Assembly (NCBI RefSeq): GCF_019969845.1
Contig: NZ_JAHXYR010000003.1
Span: forward strand, 62,001 to 126,000
Direction of reading: 5' to 3'
DNA from: Sphingobacterium sp. GVS05A
Lineage (GTDB): Bacteria > Bacteroidota > Bacteroidia > Sphingobacteriales > Sphingobacteriaceae
Length of the DNA: 64,000 nt
In this document: piece by piece, positions 28,913 through 37,100 of the stretch
Numbering within the stretch: the first letter of the stretch is position 1
Layout: every line of letters begins with the position of its first letter
Position numbers and translations under genes: made by a program
Notes under the pieces: generated by a model
What the model was told of the DNA's origin: nothing
Database searches by the model: none
What the model saw: the letters and a program-made list of their open reading frames with translations, nothing else

Positions 28913-29449
28913 ATGATTTTATCGGATAAAAGAATTCTTGAAGAGATTGAAAATGGCAGTATTGTCATTCAACCATTTGATCGTAAGTGCTTAGGAACAA
29001 ATTCCTACGATGTGCATTTGGGTAAATATTTGGCAACTTATGCAGATCGCGTATTGGATGCCAAAAAGCATAATGAAATTAATCATTTTGAAATTCCAGA
29101 GGAGGGTTTTGTATTGGAACCCAATACCCTTTATTTAGGCGTCACTCAAGAATATACAGAAACACATAAACATGTTCCTTTTTTGGAAGGAAAATCCAGT
29201 ACTGGTCGTTTGGGAATTGACATTCATGCAACAGCTGGTAAAGGTGATGTGGGTTTTTGTAATACATGGACATTGGAGATATCTGTTGCACAACCCGTCA
29301 GAGTCTATGCCGGTATGCCAATCGGTCAATTGATTTATTTTGCTGTAGAAGGAGAGATAGAGACGTTTTACAATACAAAGGGTAATGCAAAATATAATGG
29401 CAAGACCATCCGTCCTGTCGAATCCATGATGTGGAAGAATAGTTTCTAA
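28913..29449 (+). CDS. dcd: dCTP deaminase
   Basis: Deaminates dCTP to dUTP for thymidylate synthesis; trimeric beta-fold enzyme related to dUTPase, 178 residues. I use the ATG at 28913 (MILSDKRILEEI), which gives the family's normal N-terminus, rather than the in-frame TTG at 28904. Motifs: LGTNSYDVHLGKYL near residue 28, FLEGKSSTGRLGIDIHATAG (~85-105, nucleotide binding) and GFCNTWTLEISV, whose Glu is the catalytic residue. The metallo-beta-lactamase-fold gene begins 1 base after its stop. A dUTPase is not seen nearby; whether the enzyme is bifunctional cannot be told here. Confidence 0.94.
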   Translation: MILSDKRILEEIENGSIVIQPFDRKCLGTNSYDVHLGKYLATYADRVLDAKKHNEINHFEIPEEGFVLEPNTLYLGVTQEYTETHKHVPFLEGKSSTGRLGIDIHATAGKGDVGFCNTWTLEISVAQPVRVYAGMPIGQLIYFAVEGEIETFYNTKGNAKYNGKTIRPVESMMWKNSF

Positions 29450-29450
29450 A

Positions 29451-30560
29451 ATGAAGAACGTTGGATGGATTATTTTAGGGATGCTATTGATTGTCTTGGT
29501 CAGTGGGTTGCTCTATTACTTTGTCCATCCAATGTTTGGCGGAAGCTTTAAAGGTGCGCGATTGGAGCGGATGAAGCAATCACCTAATTTCAGAAACGGT
29601 GTATTTCATAATCTTGAGGTGACACCTTCCTTGAAGAGTGATGTAAACATCGTCTCTTTAATGTGGGATTTTCTTTTTAATAAAAAGCCGGGGCTGAAGC
29701 CATTGGGGGTACTGCCGGCCATGAAATGTGATCTAAAAAATCTGCCGTCACAAGATATTTTGGTGTGGTTTGGCCATTCATCGTATTTGCTGAAGATTGA
29801 TGGCAAACTGCTGCTCGTTGATCCTGTATTCAGTGACAACGCCTCGCCCATTCCAGGGAGTAACAAAGCGTTTGAAATCGCTGTGGATTATACTGCGGCA
29901 GACTTCCCAAAAATAGATTACCTATTTATTTCCCATGATCATTATGACCATCTTGATTATGAGACCATAATTAAACTGCGTGATAAAGTCGGTCAGGTCA
30001 TCTGCGGTTTGGGGGTAGGTGCACATTTCGAGTCCTGGGGTTATAAACCAGCACAGATTGTCGAAGGCGATTGGTATGATCAAATAAATCTTTTGCCTGA
30101 TTTTCAGGTAACTTTTACCCCTGCTAGACATTTTTCGGGACGCAGAATCACTCGAAACAATACCCTTTGGACTTCCTTCGTCCTGAAGACTTCAAAATAT
30201 AATTTATTTTTAGGAGGCGATAGTGGTTATGGAAAACATTTTAAGACAATCGGTGAACGGTTTGGTCCATTTGACCTGGCTATTTTAGAAAATGGGCAGT
30301 ACAATGATGCTTGGCATTATATTCACTCTTTACCCGAAGAATGGGGCCTTGAAACCAAAGATCTACAAGCGAAAGTCACACTGCCTGTCCACTCTTCAAA
30401 ATTTGCCTTGGCCATGCATGGATGGAAGGAGCCGATGGAGAGGTTTTATGAAACTGCTCAGAAGGAACATAGTAAACTTATTACCCCAAAGATAGGAGAA
30501 CTGGTCCATCTAAATAAACTGGATACCGTATATTCTCCTTGGTGGCGAGAGGTTAATTAA
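29451..30560 (+). CDS. Metallo-beta-lactamase-fold hydrolase (NAPE-PLD/UlaG-like)
   Basis: Metal-dependent hydrolase of the beta-lactamase superfamily, 369 residues. An N-terminal hydrophobic segment (WIILGMLLIVLVSGLLYYFV) anchors or exports it. The metal motif SHDHYDHLDY (~165) is complete, and further ligands appear in PARHFSGR, LGGDSGYGKHF and LPVHSSKFALAMH. The pattern resembles the bacterial N-acyl-phosphatidylethanolamine phospholipase D-like group (long N-terminal part, WFGHSSYLLKIDG), so a lipid or phosphodiester substrate is possible. It starts 1 base after dcd and ends 4 bases from the convergent glycosyltransferase gene. Confidence 0.88.
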   Translation: MKNVGWIILGMLLIVLVSGLLYYFVHPMFGGSFKGARLERMKQSPNFRNGVFHNLEVTPSLKSDVNIVSLMWDFLFNKKPGLKPLGVLPAMKCDLKNLPSQDILVWFGHSSYLLKIDGKLLLVDPVFSDNASPIPGSNKAFEIAVDYTAADFPKIDYLFISHDHYDHLDYETIIKLRDKVGQVICGLGVGAHFESWGYKPAQIVEGDWYDQINLLPDFQVTFTPARHFSGRRITRNNTLWTSFVLKTSKYNLFLGGDSGYGKHFKTIGERFGPFDLAILENGQYNDAWHYIHSLPEEWGLETKDLQAKVTLPVHSSKFALAMHGWKEPMERFYETAQKEHSKLITPKIGELVHLNKLDTVYSPWWREVN

Positions 30561-30564
30561 ATTA

Positions 30565-31800
30565 TTACTTGTTCTTTTCAGCAATCCACAACGACATATA
30601 TTTTGTGCTCTGCACAGTATGATGCAGGAGTATTTGGCTAATAAAATTCTGCTGCCGATGTTTATCCAGTTGAACCTTAAGTAAGGATAGATTGGTCATG
30701 AAATCCGCTTGATATTTTCGTTTTTCATAACGCTCATTGATGATATGGATGCCATTTGTCTGGGCAGTTTTCCAAGCGATTTCATCGTTATAAAGTTCCA
30801 GTGTTTTTTGACAGAATGTCTCAGGCTCATCTTCGATAAAGCCATTCCAGGTTAGGTTACCTCTCATCGCCTCAGCACCAATGGATGTTGTGATGGAAGG
30901 AGTCCCTGTTTGCATGGCATCGATAAATTTGCCCTTTACACCAGCGCCAAATTGGATTGGAGCAATCAATAGTCTGTAATTGGACATGGTGAGCTTTGCA
31001 GAATCAGCTCTTCCCTTGATATGAAAATTCTCTTGGGGGTTATTCAGCTGAAGTACTTTTTGGGTAGGATACGCACCATAAATATGTAATTCTATTTTCG
31101 GAAGCATTTTCCGAAGAATTGGCCAAATCGTTGTTTTTAGATATTGCACGGTATGCCAGTTGGGCTCATGGATGAAGTTGCCAATAAACAACAAGTCTTT
31201 TCGCTCTTCAAATGGTTTCCAGGCATTAATATCGGTAGTAGTAATCTCATTTTCAAGAAAAGGGAGATAATATAGAATATCGGGTGAAATGCGGAATACT
31301 TCCGTTAGAATTTTCATCTCAGACTCCGAAATGATTAATGATAAATCGCATCGTAATATTGAAGCAATCTCTCTTTTTGCAGTGTCGGTAAATAATTCCT
31401 CGAAGGAAAAATCGTCCTTGTTTTTGATACAGGTATGTCGTGCCTGTCTTAAGAAATGGAGATCCTCGGTGTCAAGTACCCGAAGAGCATCAGGACATTG
31501 TTGGGCCACCCGCCAACCATATTGTTCCTCCACCATAAAGCGATCAAAGACAACAATATCAGGTTGTAGCGCTGCAATAAATCCGTCAAAACTGTCACTG
31601 TTCAATACAATGGATTGTTCATTAACACCTAGCGGTTTTAATGCTGCGCTATAGGGCGACTTCGCCGCTGCGGAAGCAAATGTAATTTGATAAGAACGAT
31701 CCAGGAATGTCTCGATCAGTTGCATCATCCGAAAGCCGGCAGCTGAGGATGTTGGCTCTGGCCATACCAGTCCGATAAACAAAACCCTTTTCTCTTTCAT
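30565..31800 (-). CDS. Glycosyltransferase (GT4-like, GT-B fold)
   Basis: Putative sugar transferase, 411 residues. The N-terminal Rossmann half starts KRVLFIGLVWPEPTSSAAGFR with a glycine/alanine acceptor loop, and the C-terminal half begins at DLLFIGNFIHEPNWHTVQYL and contains LLIAPIQFGAGVKGKFIDAM, the nucleotide-sugar loop typical of group 4 transferases, although the usual E-x7-E pair is degenerate. It has no signal peptide, so it acts on the cytosolic face. It is transcribed toward the MBL-fold gene and is divergent from mprF. Acceptor and donor are unknown. Confidence 0.82.
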   Translation of the reverse strand: MKEKRVLFIGLVWPEPTSSAAGFRMMQLIETFLDRSYQITFASAAAKSPYSAALKPLGVNEQSIVLNSDSFDGFIAALQPDIVVFDRFMVEEQYGWRVAQQCPDALRVLDTEDLHFLRQARHTCIKNKDDFSFEELFTDTAKREIASILRCDLSLIISESEMKILTEVFRISPDILYYLPFLENEITTTDINAWKPFEERKDLLFIGNFIHEPNWHTVQYLKTTIWPILRKMLPKIELHIYGAYPTQKVLQLNNPQENFHIKGRADSAKLTMSNYRLLIAPIQFGAGVKGKFIDAMQTGTPSITTSIGAEAMRGNLTWNGFIEDEPETFCQKTLELYNDEIAWKTAQTNGIHIINERYEKRKYQADFMTNLSLLKVQLDKHRQQNFISQILLHHTVQSTKYMSLWIAEKNK

Positions 31801-31921
31801 GGGCGAAAATTACAGATTAATGTCAAAAGAATTGATGAAAACTTAACAATTTATCATTTTCAAACGATTAGCTTTATTTCGTGTTTATAATACGGTTGGT
31901 TATTATACAATAAACGATAAT

Positions 31922-34516
31922 ATGGGCAAAACTATTGTTCAACGCATTCGGCATTTTTCGCCAAAAACCTATTGGAAGGAGCTAATAGCTGTTTTGGTCA
32001 TTTTGTTAGCCTTTGTTTTTTTTAGAAATGAAAGAAAAGAACTAGCCGCCATTATTCCCCAGTTAAAGGCAGCAGATCTGACTTGGGTTTCGGTCGGCAT
32101 TGGTATAACCCTGCTCTATGTCCTATTGCAAGGTCTGATGTATGTGCAGAGTTTCAAAGCCATTGGTCTTTCGATCAGTTTGAAAATTGCCATAGATCTA
32201 TTCTTAAAAAGAAACCTGCTCAGTGTATTCCTCCCCGCAGGTGGTATTAGTTCACTCGCCTATACTACCACGCAGTTGCGAAAGAGGAATCTAAATACGA
32301 CACAGATTCATCAGGCTGGTGCTCTCTATGGTTATGTGGGACTGCTAACCGTTTTTCTGATCGGTGTACCCGTGATATTATATACCATTTGGGACAATAA
32401 AAATTTTGGGGATGCTTGGGTTTCATTGTTGATCTTGGGAGTACTTTTGGCCGTTGTGTTTTGGCTGGTATGGTCCTTTCGTACACATAAAGGGATCTAT
32501 CGATGGGTGGAATTAAAATTTCCGGCAGTTGCCTCCAATATTGACGAGATATTTTCGGGAGAAGTGAAGATGAAATATCTCTTAGGGACAGTATTGGCTT
32601 CAATCGTCGTGGAGTGCTGTGGGATAGCACATGCTTTTGTCAGTATGTATGCTTTGGGCTTGGATCATTCCTTTGAGGCGGCAGCTATTGCCTATACGGT
32701 TTCGGTAGTTTTGATGATTGTATCCCCTTTCTTGCGCGGATTGGGGGCAGTGGAACTAACTATGCTATATATCTTCAAAGCATACGGCTACGGTCAGGCC
32801 GAAGGTTTGGGCATAACCATTCTATATCGGGTATTCGAATTCTGGCTGCCGCTATTGTTAGGATTGATTGCTTTTGCTTGGCGGGGTAGGCAGCTTTTAG
32901 CACGTGTAGGACCAGCCTTGCTGATTTTCTTTTTGGGTATGATCAACATTGTTTCGGTGCTGACGCCACCATTGGCAGATCGCATGAAGCTAGACCGGTT
33001 TTATTTACCTCTCGAAGCTATCCACGCATCTAAGTTTATGGTATTTGTTCTGGGAGTGGGTTTGTTGGTTACCTCAGCCTATTTGATCAAAGGCTTTCGG
33101 GTGGCATTTTGGATAGCTGTTGTGTTCAGTGCGCTTTCTTTATTCGGACATGTGTTTAAAGCATTGGACTATGAGGAAGCATCAGTAGCCCTGTTGACCC
33201 TGATCTTTTTGGGGATTAGCTATAAACAGTATCCGATAAAAAGTAATATTCGCTGGGTAAGGATCGGATTTGTAACATTTGCGGTCGGATTGATCGGGGT
33301 CTGTTTATTTGAAATATTAAGCTTTTACTTTATTGATAAACAACATTTTGGTGTTGAGTTTACTTGGCGGCAGTCTATTTATCATACCGTAAAAAGTTTT
33401 CTGTTATTCGCTGATGATGATCTGATGCCACATACCAATTTTGGACAGGAATTCCTGCGGATTACGCAAGTTTTGGGGATTTTTTGCTGGTTTCTACTCA
33501 TCTATGCGTTGGCCCGCCCGCGCTTGCTTACCGATGAGGATTCAAGTAAGTCTGAATTAGAACGAGCGCAACAACTGTTGGATGAATTTGGGCAATCACC
33601 GATGGATTTTTTCAAATTGGCGAAGGACAAAGTTCTTTTTTTCTCTGAGATTTCTGAGGGGTTTACAGCTTATCGACTAGCAAATGAGTTTGCAATTGTA
33701 TTGGATGAGCCAGTCTGTGAGCAAGGCGATAAAGAAGAACTGGTTGAAGAGTTTGACCGGTATTGTTATGCAAATGGATTAAAGGCTATTTATTATCGGG
33801 TTGATGAAAATAGTCTGGTTCATTTCTCATCGCTTCGAAAACAGAAGATAACAATCGGCCAAGAGGCTGTTTTGGAATTAGAGACATTTACACTGGAAGG
33901 AAAAGACCGCAAATCACTGCGTAATGGGCTTAATGCAATTCAGAAAAAAGGGTTTACCACAGCAGTATTGAAAGCGCCGCAGCAACTAGAGACGTTGGAT
34001 GAGCTTAAGGCCATTTCTGACGAATGGTTGAGGGAATTTGATAAAAAAGAAATGGTCTTTTCTCAGGGGATGTTCAGCGCCGAAACGCTCGTCGAGCAGG
34101 ATATTATTGTCCTTAAAAATGATAGTGACAAAATCGTGGCCTTCCTGAATATTATTCCTGATTATGCCAAGGATGAATGTACTTATGATATGATCCGAAA
34201 GTCGCTGGAAGCACCGGGCGGAAGTATGGATGCGCTAATAGTTGAGATGATCAGCTATGCAAAAGCCCAAAATTATAGTTATTTGAATATGGGAATGGTT
34301 CCCATGACGGGGTTGGAAACGACTGATAGTCCGGCAGAAAAGATTATGAAATTTGCTTCCACACGGTTGGGAAACTTCAAACATTATCATAGTTTGCGCG
34401 ATTTTAAAGAGAAATATGCGACCTTTTGGGAAAACAAATACCTTATCTTTGATAATGATTTTGATCTGATACAGCTTCCTGTTGCATTAGTTAAGGTGAT
34501 GAAACCTAATGATTAA
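31922..34516 (+). CDS. mprF: MprF-like aminoacyl-phosphatidylglycerol synthase/flippase
   Basis: Bifunctional inner-membrane protein, 864 residues. Residues ~1-340 form the eight-helix flippase domain (UPF0104; LFLKRNLLSVFLPAGGISSLAY), ~340-540 add further helices, and ~555-860 are the cytosolic DUF2156 synthase domain that transfers lysine or alanine from aminoacyl-tRNA to phosphatidylglycerol (KSLRNGLNAIQKKGF, YLNMGMVPMTGLE). Length matches S. aureus MprF. The expected effect is a less negative membrane surface and resistance to cationic peptides. The next gene, 39 bases downstream, is a VirJ/AcvB-like hydrolase, a pairing known from lpiA-acvB of rhizobia. The amino acid transferred cannot be read from sequence. 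Confidence 0.93.
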   Translation: MGKTIVQRIRHFSPKTYWKELIAVLVILLAFVFFRNERKELAAIIPQLKAADLTWVSVGIGITLLYVLLQGLMYVQSFKAIGLSISLKIAIDLFLKRNLLSVFLPAGGISSLAYTTTQLRKRNLNTTQIHQAGALYGYVGLLTVFLIGVPVILYTIWDNKNFGDAWVSLLILGVLLAVVFWLVWSFRTHKGIYRWVELKFPAVASNIDEIFSGEVKMKYLLGTVLASIVVECCGIAHAFVSMYALGLDHSFEAAAIAYTVSVVLMIVSPFLRGLGAVELTMLYIFKAYGYGQAEGLGITILYRVFEFWLPLLLGLIAFAWRGRQLLARVGPALLIFFLGMINIVSVLTPPLADRMKLDRFYLPLEAIHASKFMVFVLGVGLLVTSAYLIKGFRVAFWIAVVFSALSLFGHVFKALDYEEASVALLTLIFLGISYKQYPIKSNIRWVRIGFVTFAVGLIGVCLFEILSFYFIDKQHFGVEFTWRQSIYHTVKSFLLFADDDLMPHTNFGQEFLRITQVLGIFCWFLLIYALARPRLLTDEDSSKSELERAQQLLDEFGQSPMDFFKLAKDKVLFFSEISEGFTAYRLANEFAIVLDEPVCEQGDKEELVEEFDRYCYANGLKAIYYRVDENSLVHFSSLRKQKITIGQEAVLELETFTLEGKDRKSLRNGLNAIQKKGFTTAVLKAPQQLETLDELKAISDEWLREFDKKEMVFSQGMFSAETLVEQDIIVLKNDSDKIVAFLNIIPDYAKDECTYDMIRKSLEAPGGSMDALIVEMISYAKAQNYSYLNMGMVPMTGLETTDSPAEKIMKFASTRLGNFKHYHSLRDFKEKYATFWENKYLIFDNDFDLIQLPVALVKVMKPND

Positions 34517-34555
34517 TATACTCTGGAGCCTTATTCAGCCAGCATTACTGATCCT

Positions 34556-35224
34556 ATGAAAAAGTTTACCGTTTTATTTATTATTGGTTGCATGGCTTTT
34601 CATGCACTCGCCCAACAACGTTTGATCGAAATGAAATATTGGAATAATAAAGCAGTATTGCCTCTGGTGCTTTACTTGAGTGGAGATGGTGGATTCAATT
34701 CTTTTTCAAATAAGATATGTCAGTTGATTGCTGATGCGGGTTACGCTGTGGCTGCCATTGACTCCAAGAACTATTTTTGGAAGAAAAAGACCGCCAAGGA
34801 TATTGCCGCGGATATTTCAAATACACTCAAAAACCTTATTTTGACAAGACAGAACCAGCAGCTTTTTATTGTGGGCTATTCTTTTGGAGCAGATGCAGTA
34901 CCTTTTATCATAAATCGTATCGATCCCTTAATAAAGAAAAATGTGCGAAGCATCGTACTGTTGGAACCCTCGGTATCCACAGATTTGGAGATTCATATCG
35001 CCGATATCTTGGGGCGGAGCAGTACCAAACGTAGCCTTGACGTTGTTGCTGAGATTAATCGGATAGAAGGGATTAAAACGAGTATTGTTTTGGGAGATGA
35101 TGAGGCCGAATTTCCGGTGGAGAAGATTCGATTGAAAAACTTTAACAAGAAATATCTTTCAGGCGGACACCATTTTAGTGGCAATGCAGATAAAGTGGTT
35201 AAGACAACCCTGTCTCTTTTTTAG
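34556..35224 (+). CDS. VirJ/AcvB-like periplasmic alpha/beta hydrolase
   Basis: Exported alpha/beta-hydrolase, 222 residues, with a signal peptide (FTVLFIIGCMAFHALAQ, ending ~20). VirJ-family features: the N-terminal YLSGDGGF block (residues 40-47; SGDGGW in Proteobacteria), the nucleophile elbow GYSFGAD with S109, candidate acid D181/D182 in VLGDDEAEF, and the catalytic histidine in GGHHF (H205/H206). Proteobacterial AcvB is reported to be a periplasmic lysyl-phosphatidylglycerol hydrolase encoded beside the mprF homologue lpiA. Here it follows mprF by 39 bases on the same strand. It corresponds to the short VirJ form, without AcvB's extra N-terminal domain. I infer that it removes the amino acid added by MprF. 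Confidence 0.83.
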   Translation: MKKFTVLFIIGCMAFHALAQQRLIEMKYWNNKAVLPLVLYLSGDGGFNSFSNKICQLIADAGYAVAAIDSKNYFWKKKTAKDIAADISNTLKNLILTRQNQQLFIVGYSFGADAVPFIINRIDPLIKKNVRSIVLLEPSVSTDLEIHIADILGRSSTKRSLDVVAEINRIEGIKTSIVLGDDEAEFPVEKIRLKNFNKKYLSGGHHFSGNADKVVKTTLSLF

Positions 35225-35266
35225 TATTTCTTATCCTAGATCAAATAAATTGATAAAAAGACCCCC

Positions 35267-35274
35267 TATTTTTG
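35267..35274 (+). promoter_or_regulatory. -7 promoter element before the LLM oxidoreductase gene
   Basis: TATTTTTG fits TAnnTTTG and lies 26 bases before the ATG, giving an expected leader of about 23 bases. There is no clear -33 box. Confidence 0.4.
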
Positions 35275-35300
35275 AATTAGTTTTTAAATAGAGAAGACAC

Positions 35301-36341
35301 ATGGAATTAGGAATAGGAATGTTTGGTGACTCGAGGATAGATCCCGCTACAGGTCAGATCCAGGCTGCACAGGGTAGAATGAAAGAAATTATTGAAGAAA
35401 TCAAATTGATGGATCAGGTTGGGTTGGATTTCTTTGGTATCGGCGAGCACCATCGGGAAGATTATGCTGTTGCTGCTCCCGAAATTATACTGGCGGCAGC
35501 TTCTACAGTTACCCAAAACATCAGATTGGGTAGTGCTGTTTCGGTATTGAGCTCGGCTGACCCTGTCAAATTGTTTCAAGATTTTGCAACAGTAGATCTG
35601 TTGTCCGATGGTCGGGCGGAGCTTATGGCAGGTAGAGGCTCGTTTATTGAGTCATTTCCACTATTTGGATATGATTTAAAGGATTATGCGGATTTGTTTG
35701 AGGAGAAACTGGAACTACTACTTCGGTTGAATAAACAGAATCCGGTAACTTGGCGTGGAAATTTTAGAGCTCCTTTGATCAATCAGGAAATTTTTCCGCG
35801 ACCAAAGAATGGATCTTTGCCAATCTGGGTTGCAGTAGGGGGTACCACTTCATCTGTTATCCGTGCCGGAAAATTGGGTTTACCTGTCATGTTCGCAATT
35901 ATTGGCGGGATGTATGAAAGTTTCGACCATTTGTTTGAAATGTATCGCCAAGCTTATGAAGATAATGGACACGATATGTCAAAATTTCAAGTTGGTGTTC
36001 ACATGCATGCTTTTTTTGGTGATAACAGTACGCAGATTGCGGACTATTATTATCCGATCTACTCGGCACAGATGAATCGGATCGGAGCGAGTCGAGGATG
36101 GCCACCCTATCAAAAGACACAATATGACTTTGGTAGATCATCTCGGGGGCATCTTATCGTTGGTGATGCAGAATATGCAGTTGACAAAATTTTGGAGATC
36201 CATGAGAAATTTGGATTGACCCGTTTCTCTGCACATATGGACGTCGGCGCACCCGGACATAAAGAAATGTTGCGGTCTATTGAGATCTATGGCGAAAAAA
36301 TAGCACCTAAAATTAGATCGGTACTTAATAAAGATAGCTAA
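35301..36341 (+). CDS. Luciferase-like (LLM class) flavin-dependent oxidoreductase
   Basis: TIM-barrel monooxygenase that uses reduced flavin, 346 residues, cytosolic. Typical LLM blocks: GLDFFGIGEHHREDYAVAAP (~45-64), IRLGSAVSVLSSADPVKLFQ, ATVDLLSDGRAELMAGRGSF (~95-115) and PIWVAVGGTTSSVIRAGKLG, followed by a C-terminal helical cap. The substrate is not predictable; relatives oxidise aldehydes, alkanesulfonates or xenobiotics, and many are uncharacterised. It has its own -7 box and lies between the virJ-like gene and miaE, with no evident pathway link. Confidence 0.9.
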   Translation: MELGIGMFGDSRIDPATGQIQAAQGRMKEIIEEIKLMDQVGLDFFGIGEHHREDYAVAAPEIILAAASTVTQNIRLGSAVSVLSSADPVKLFQDFATVDLLSDGRAELMAGRGSFIESFPLFGYDLKDYADLFEEKLELLLRLNKQNPVTWRGNFRAPLINQEIFPRPKNGSLPIWVAVGGTTSSVIRAGKLGLPVMFAIIGGMYESFDHLFEMYRQAYEDNGHDMSKFQVGVHMHAFFGDNSTQIADYYYPIYSAQMNRIGASRGWPPYQKTQYDFGRSSRGHLIVGDAEYAVDKILEIHEKFGLTRFSAHMDVGAPGHKEMLRSIEIYGEKIAPKIRSVLNKDS

Positions 36342-36380
36342 AAGAGCGTATTATCATTTTTTTTAAGCAGAGATATTACC

Positions 36381-36388
36381 TACCTTTG
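36381..36388 (+). promoter_or_regulatory. -7 promoter element of miaE
   Basis: TACCTTTG matches TAnnTTTG exactly and lies 25 bases before the miaE ATG, implying a leader of about 22 bases. The expected -33 position holds only a T-run. Confidence 0.5.
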
Positions 36389-36413
36389 TCAGTAAATTAT
36401 TTTAGATAGTAGA

Positions 36414-36995
36414 ATGCTTGGACTTAAGTTGTTGACAGATCCGCGATGGGCAAATATCGCTGAAGGAAATTTGGAGGAGATTCTGACAGATCATGCTTGG
36501 TGTGAACAGAAAGCCGCTTCAAATGCAATATCCTTGATCACAAACAACTCAGAGCATGAGGATTTGGTTCATGAATTGACAGCTATAGCCATTGAAGAAA
36601 TGGAGCATTTCAAAATGGTTATTGACATTATCAAGGAACGGGGTTATACATTGGGGCGTGAACGGAAAGATGACTATGTCGGTCAGCTGATGAAATTCTC
36701 CAAAAAAGATGGCAGCCGGAATATGGCTTTTATAGACAGACTACTATTTGCTGCGATGATCGAAGCGCGTAGTTGTGAGCGGTTTAGGGTTTTATCGCAA
36801 AATATTCAAGATAAAGATCTAGCGCAATTTTATTACGATCTGATGGTGTCCGAAGCAAACCATTATACCACATTCCTGAATTTTGCAAGGAAATATTCCG
36901 TGGATGTCGACGTAGACAAACGTTGGAAGGAATGGTTGGATTTTGAGGGTAAACTGATCCAGTCTTACGGAAATAAAGAAGCCATACATGGCTAA
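36414..36995 (+). CDS. miaE: tRNA-(ms2io6A37) hydroxylase
   Basis: Non-haem di-iron monooxygenase that hydroxylates the isopentenyl side chain of ms2i6A37 in tRNAs reading UNN codons. The 193-residue product is a ferritin-like four-helix bundle with the expected ligands: a Glu in the LEEILTDHAWCEQKAA helix, EEMEHF (E and H of the first ExxH), Glu in MIEARSCERF and SEANHY (second ExxH). Length is typical. It carries its own promoter box and is followed by a terminator, so it is probably monocistronic. Its neighbour rlmN is also an RNA-modification gene, but the two are transcribed separately. Confidence 0.93.
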   Translation: MLGLKLLTDPRWANIAEGNLEEILTDHAWCEQKAASNAISLITNNSEHEDLVHELTAIAIEEMEHFKMVIDIIKERGYTLGRERKDDYVGQLMKFSKKDGSRNMAFIDRLLFAAMIEARSCERFRVLSQNIQDKDLAQFYYDLMVSEANHYTTFLNFARKYSVDVDVDKRWKEWLDFEGKLIQSYGNKEAIHG

Positions 36996-37040
36996 AGGAT
37001 AGCGAATCTACCTATTTTAAAACACATACATAACAGTTGT

Positions 37041-37072
37041 CCCGTTCTATTTTCTTTAGAACGGGATTTTTT
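37041..37072 (+). terminator. Terminator after miaE
   Basis: CCCGTTCT (37041-37048) pairs with AGAACGGG (37058-37065) across a 9-base loop, followed by ATTTTTT. It ends 17 bases before the rlmN promoter box. Confidence 0.88.
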
Positions 37073-37088
37073 GTCACTTAATTATTCT

Positions 37089-37096
37089 TATCTTTG
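37089..37096 (+). promoter_or_regulatory. -7 promoter element of rlmN
   Basis: TATCTTTG, an exact TAnnTTTG, ends 4 bases before the GTG start at 37101. Transcription should start at or within two bases of the start codon, so the mRNA looks leaderless. A TTTG at 37070-37073 is 15 bases upstream, shorter than the usual 19-21. Confidence 0.6.
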
Positions 37097-37100
37097 TACC

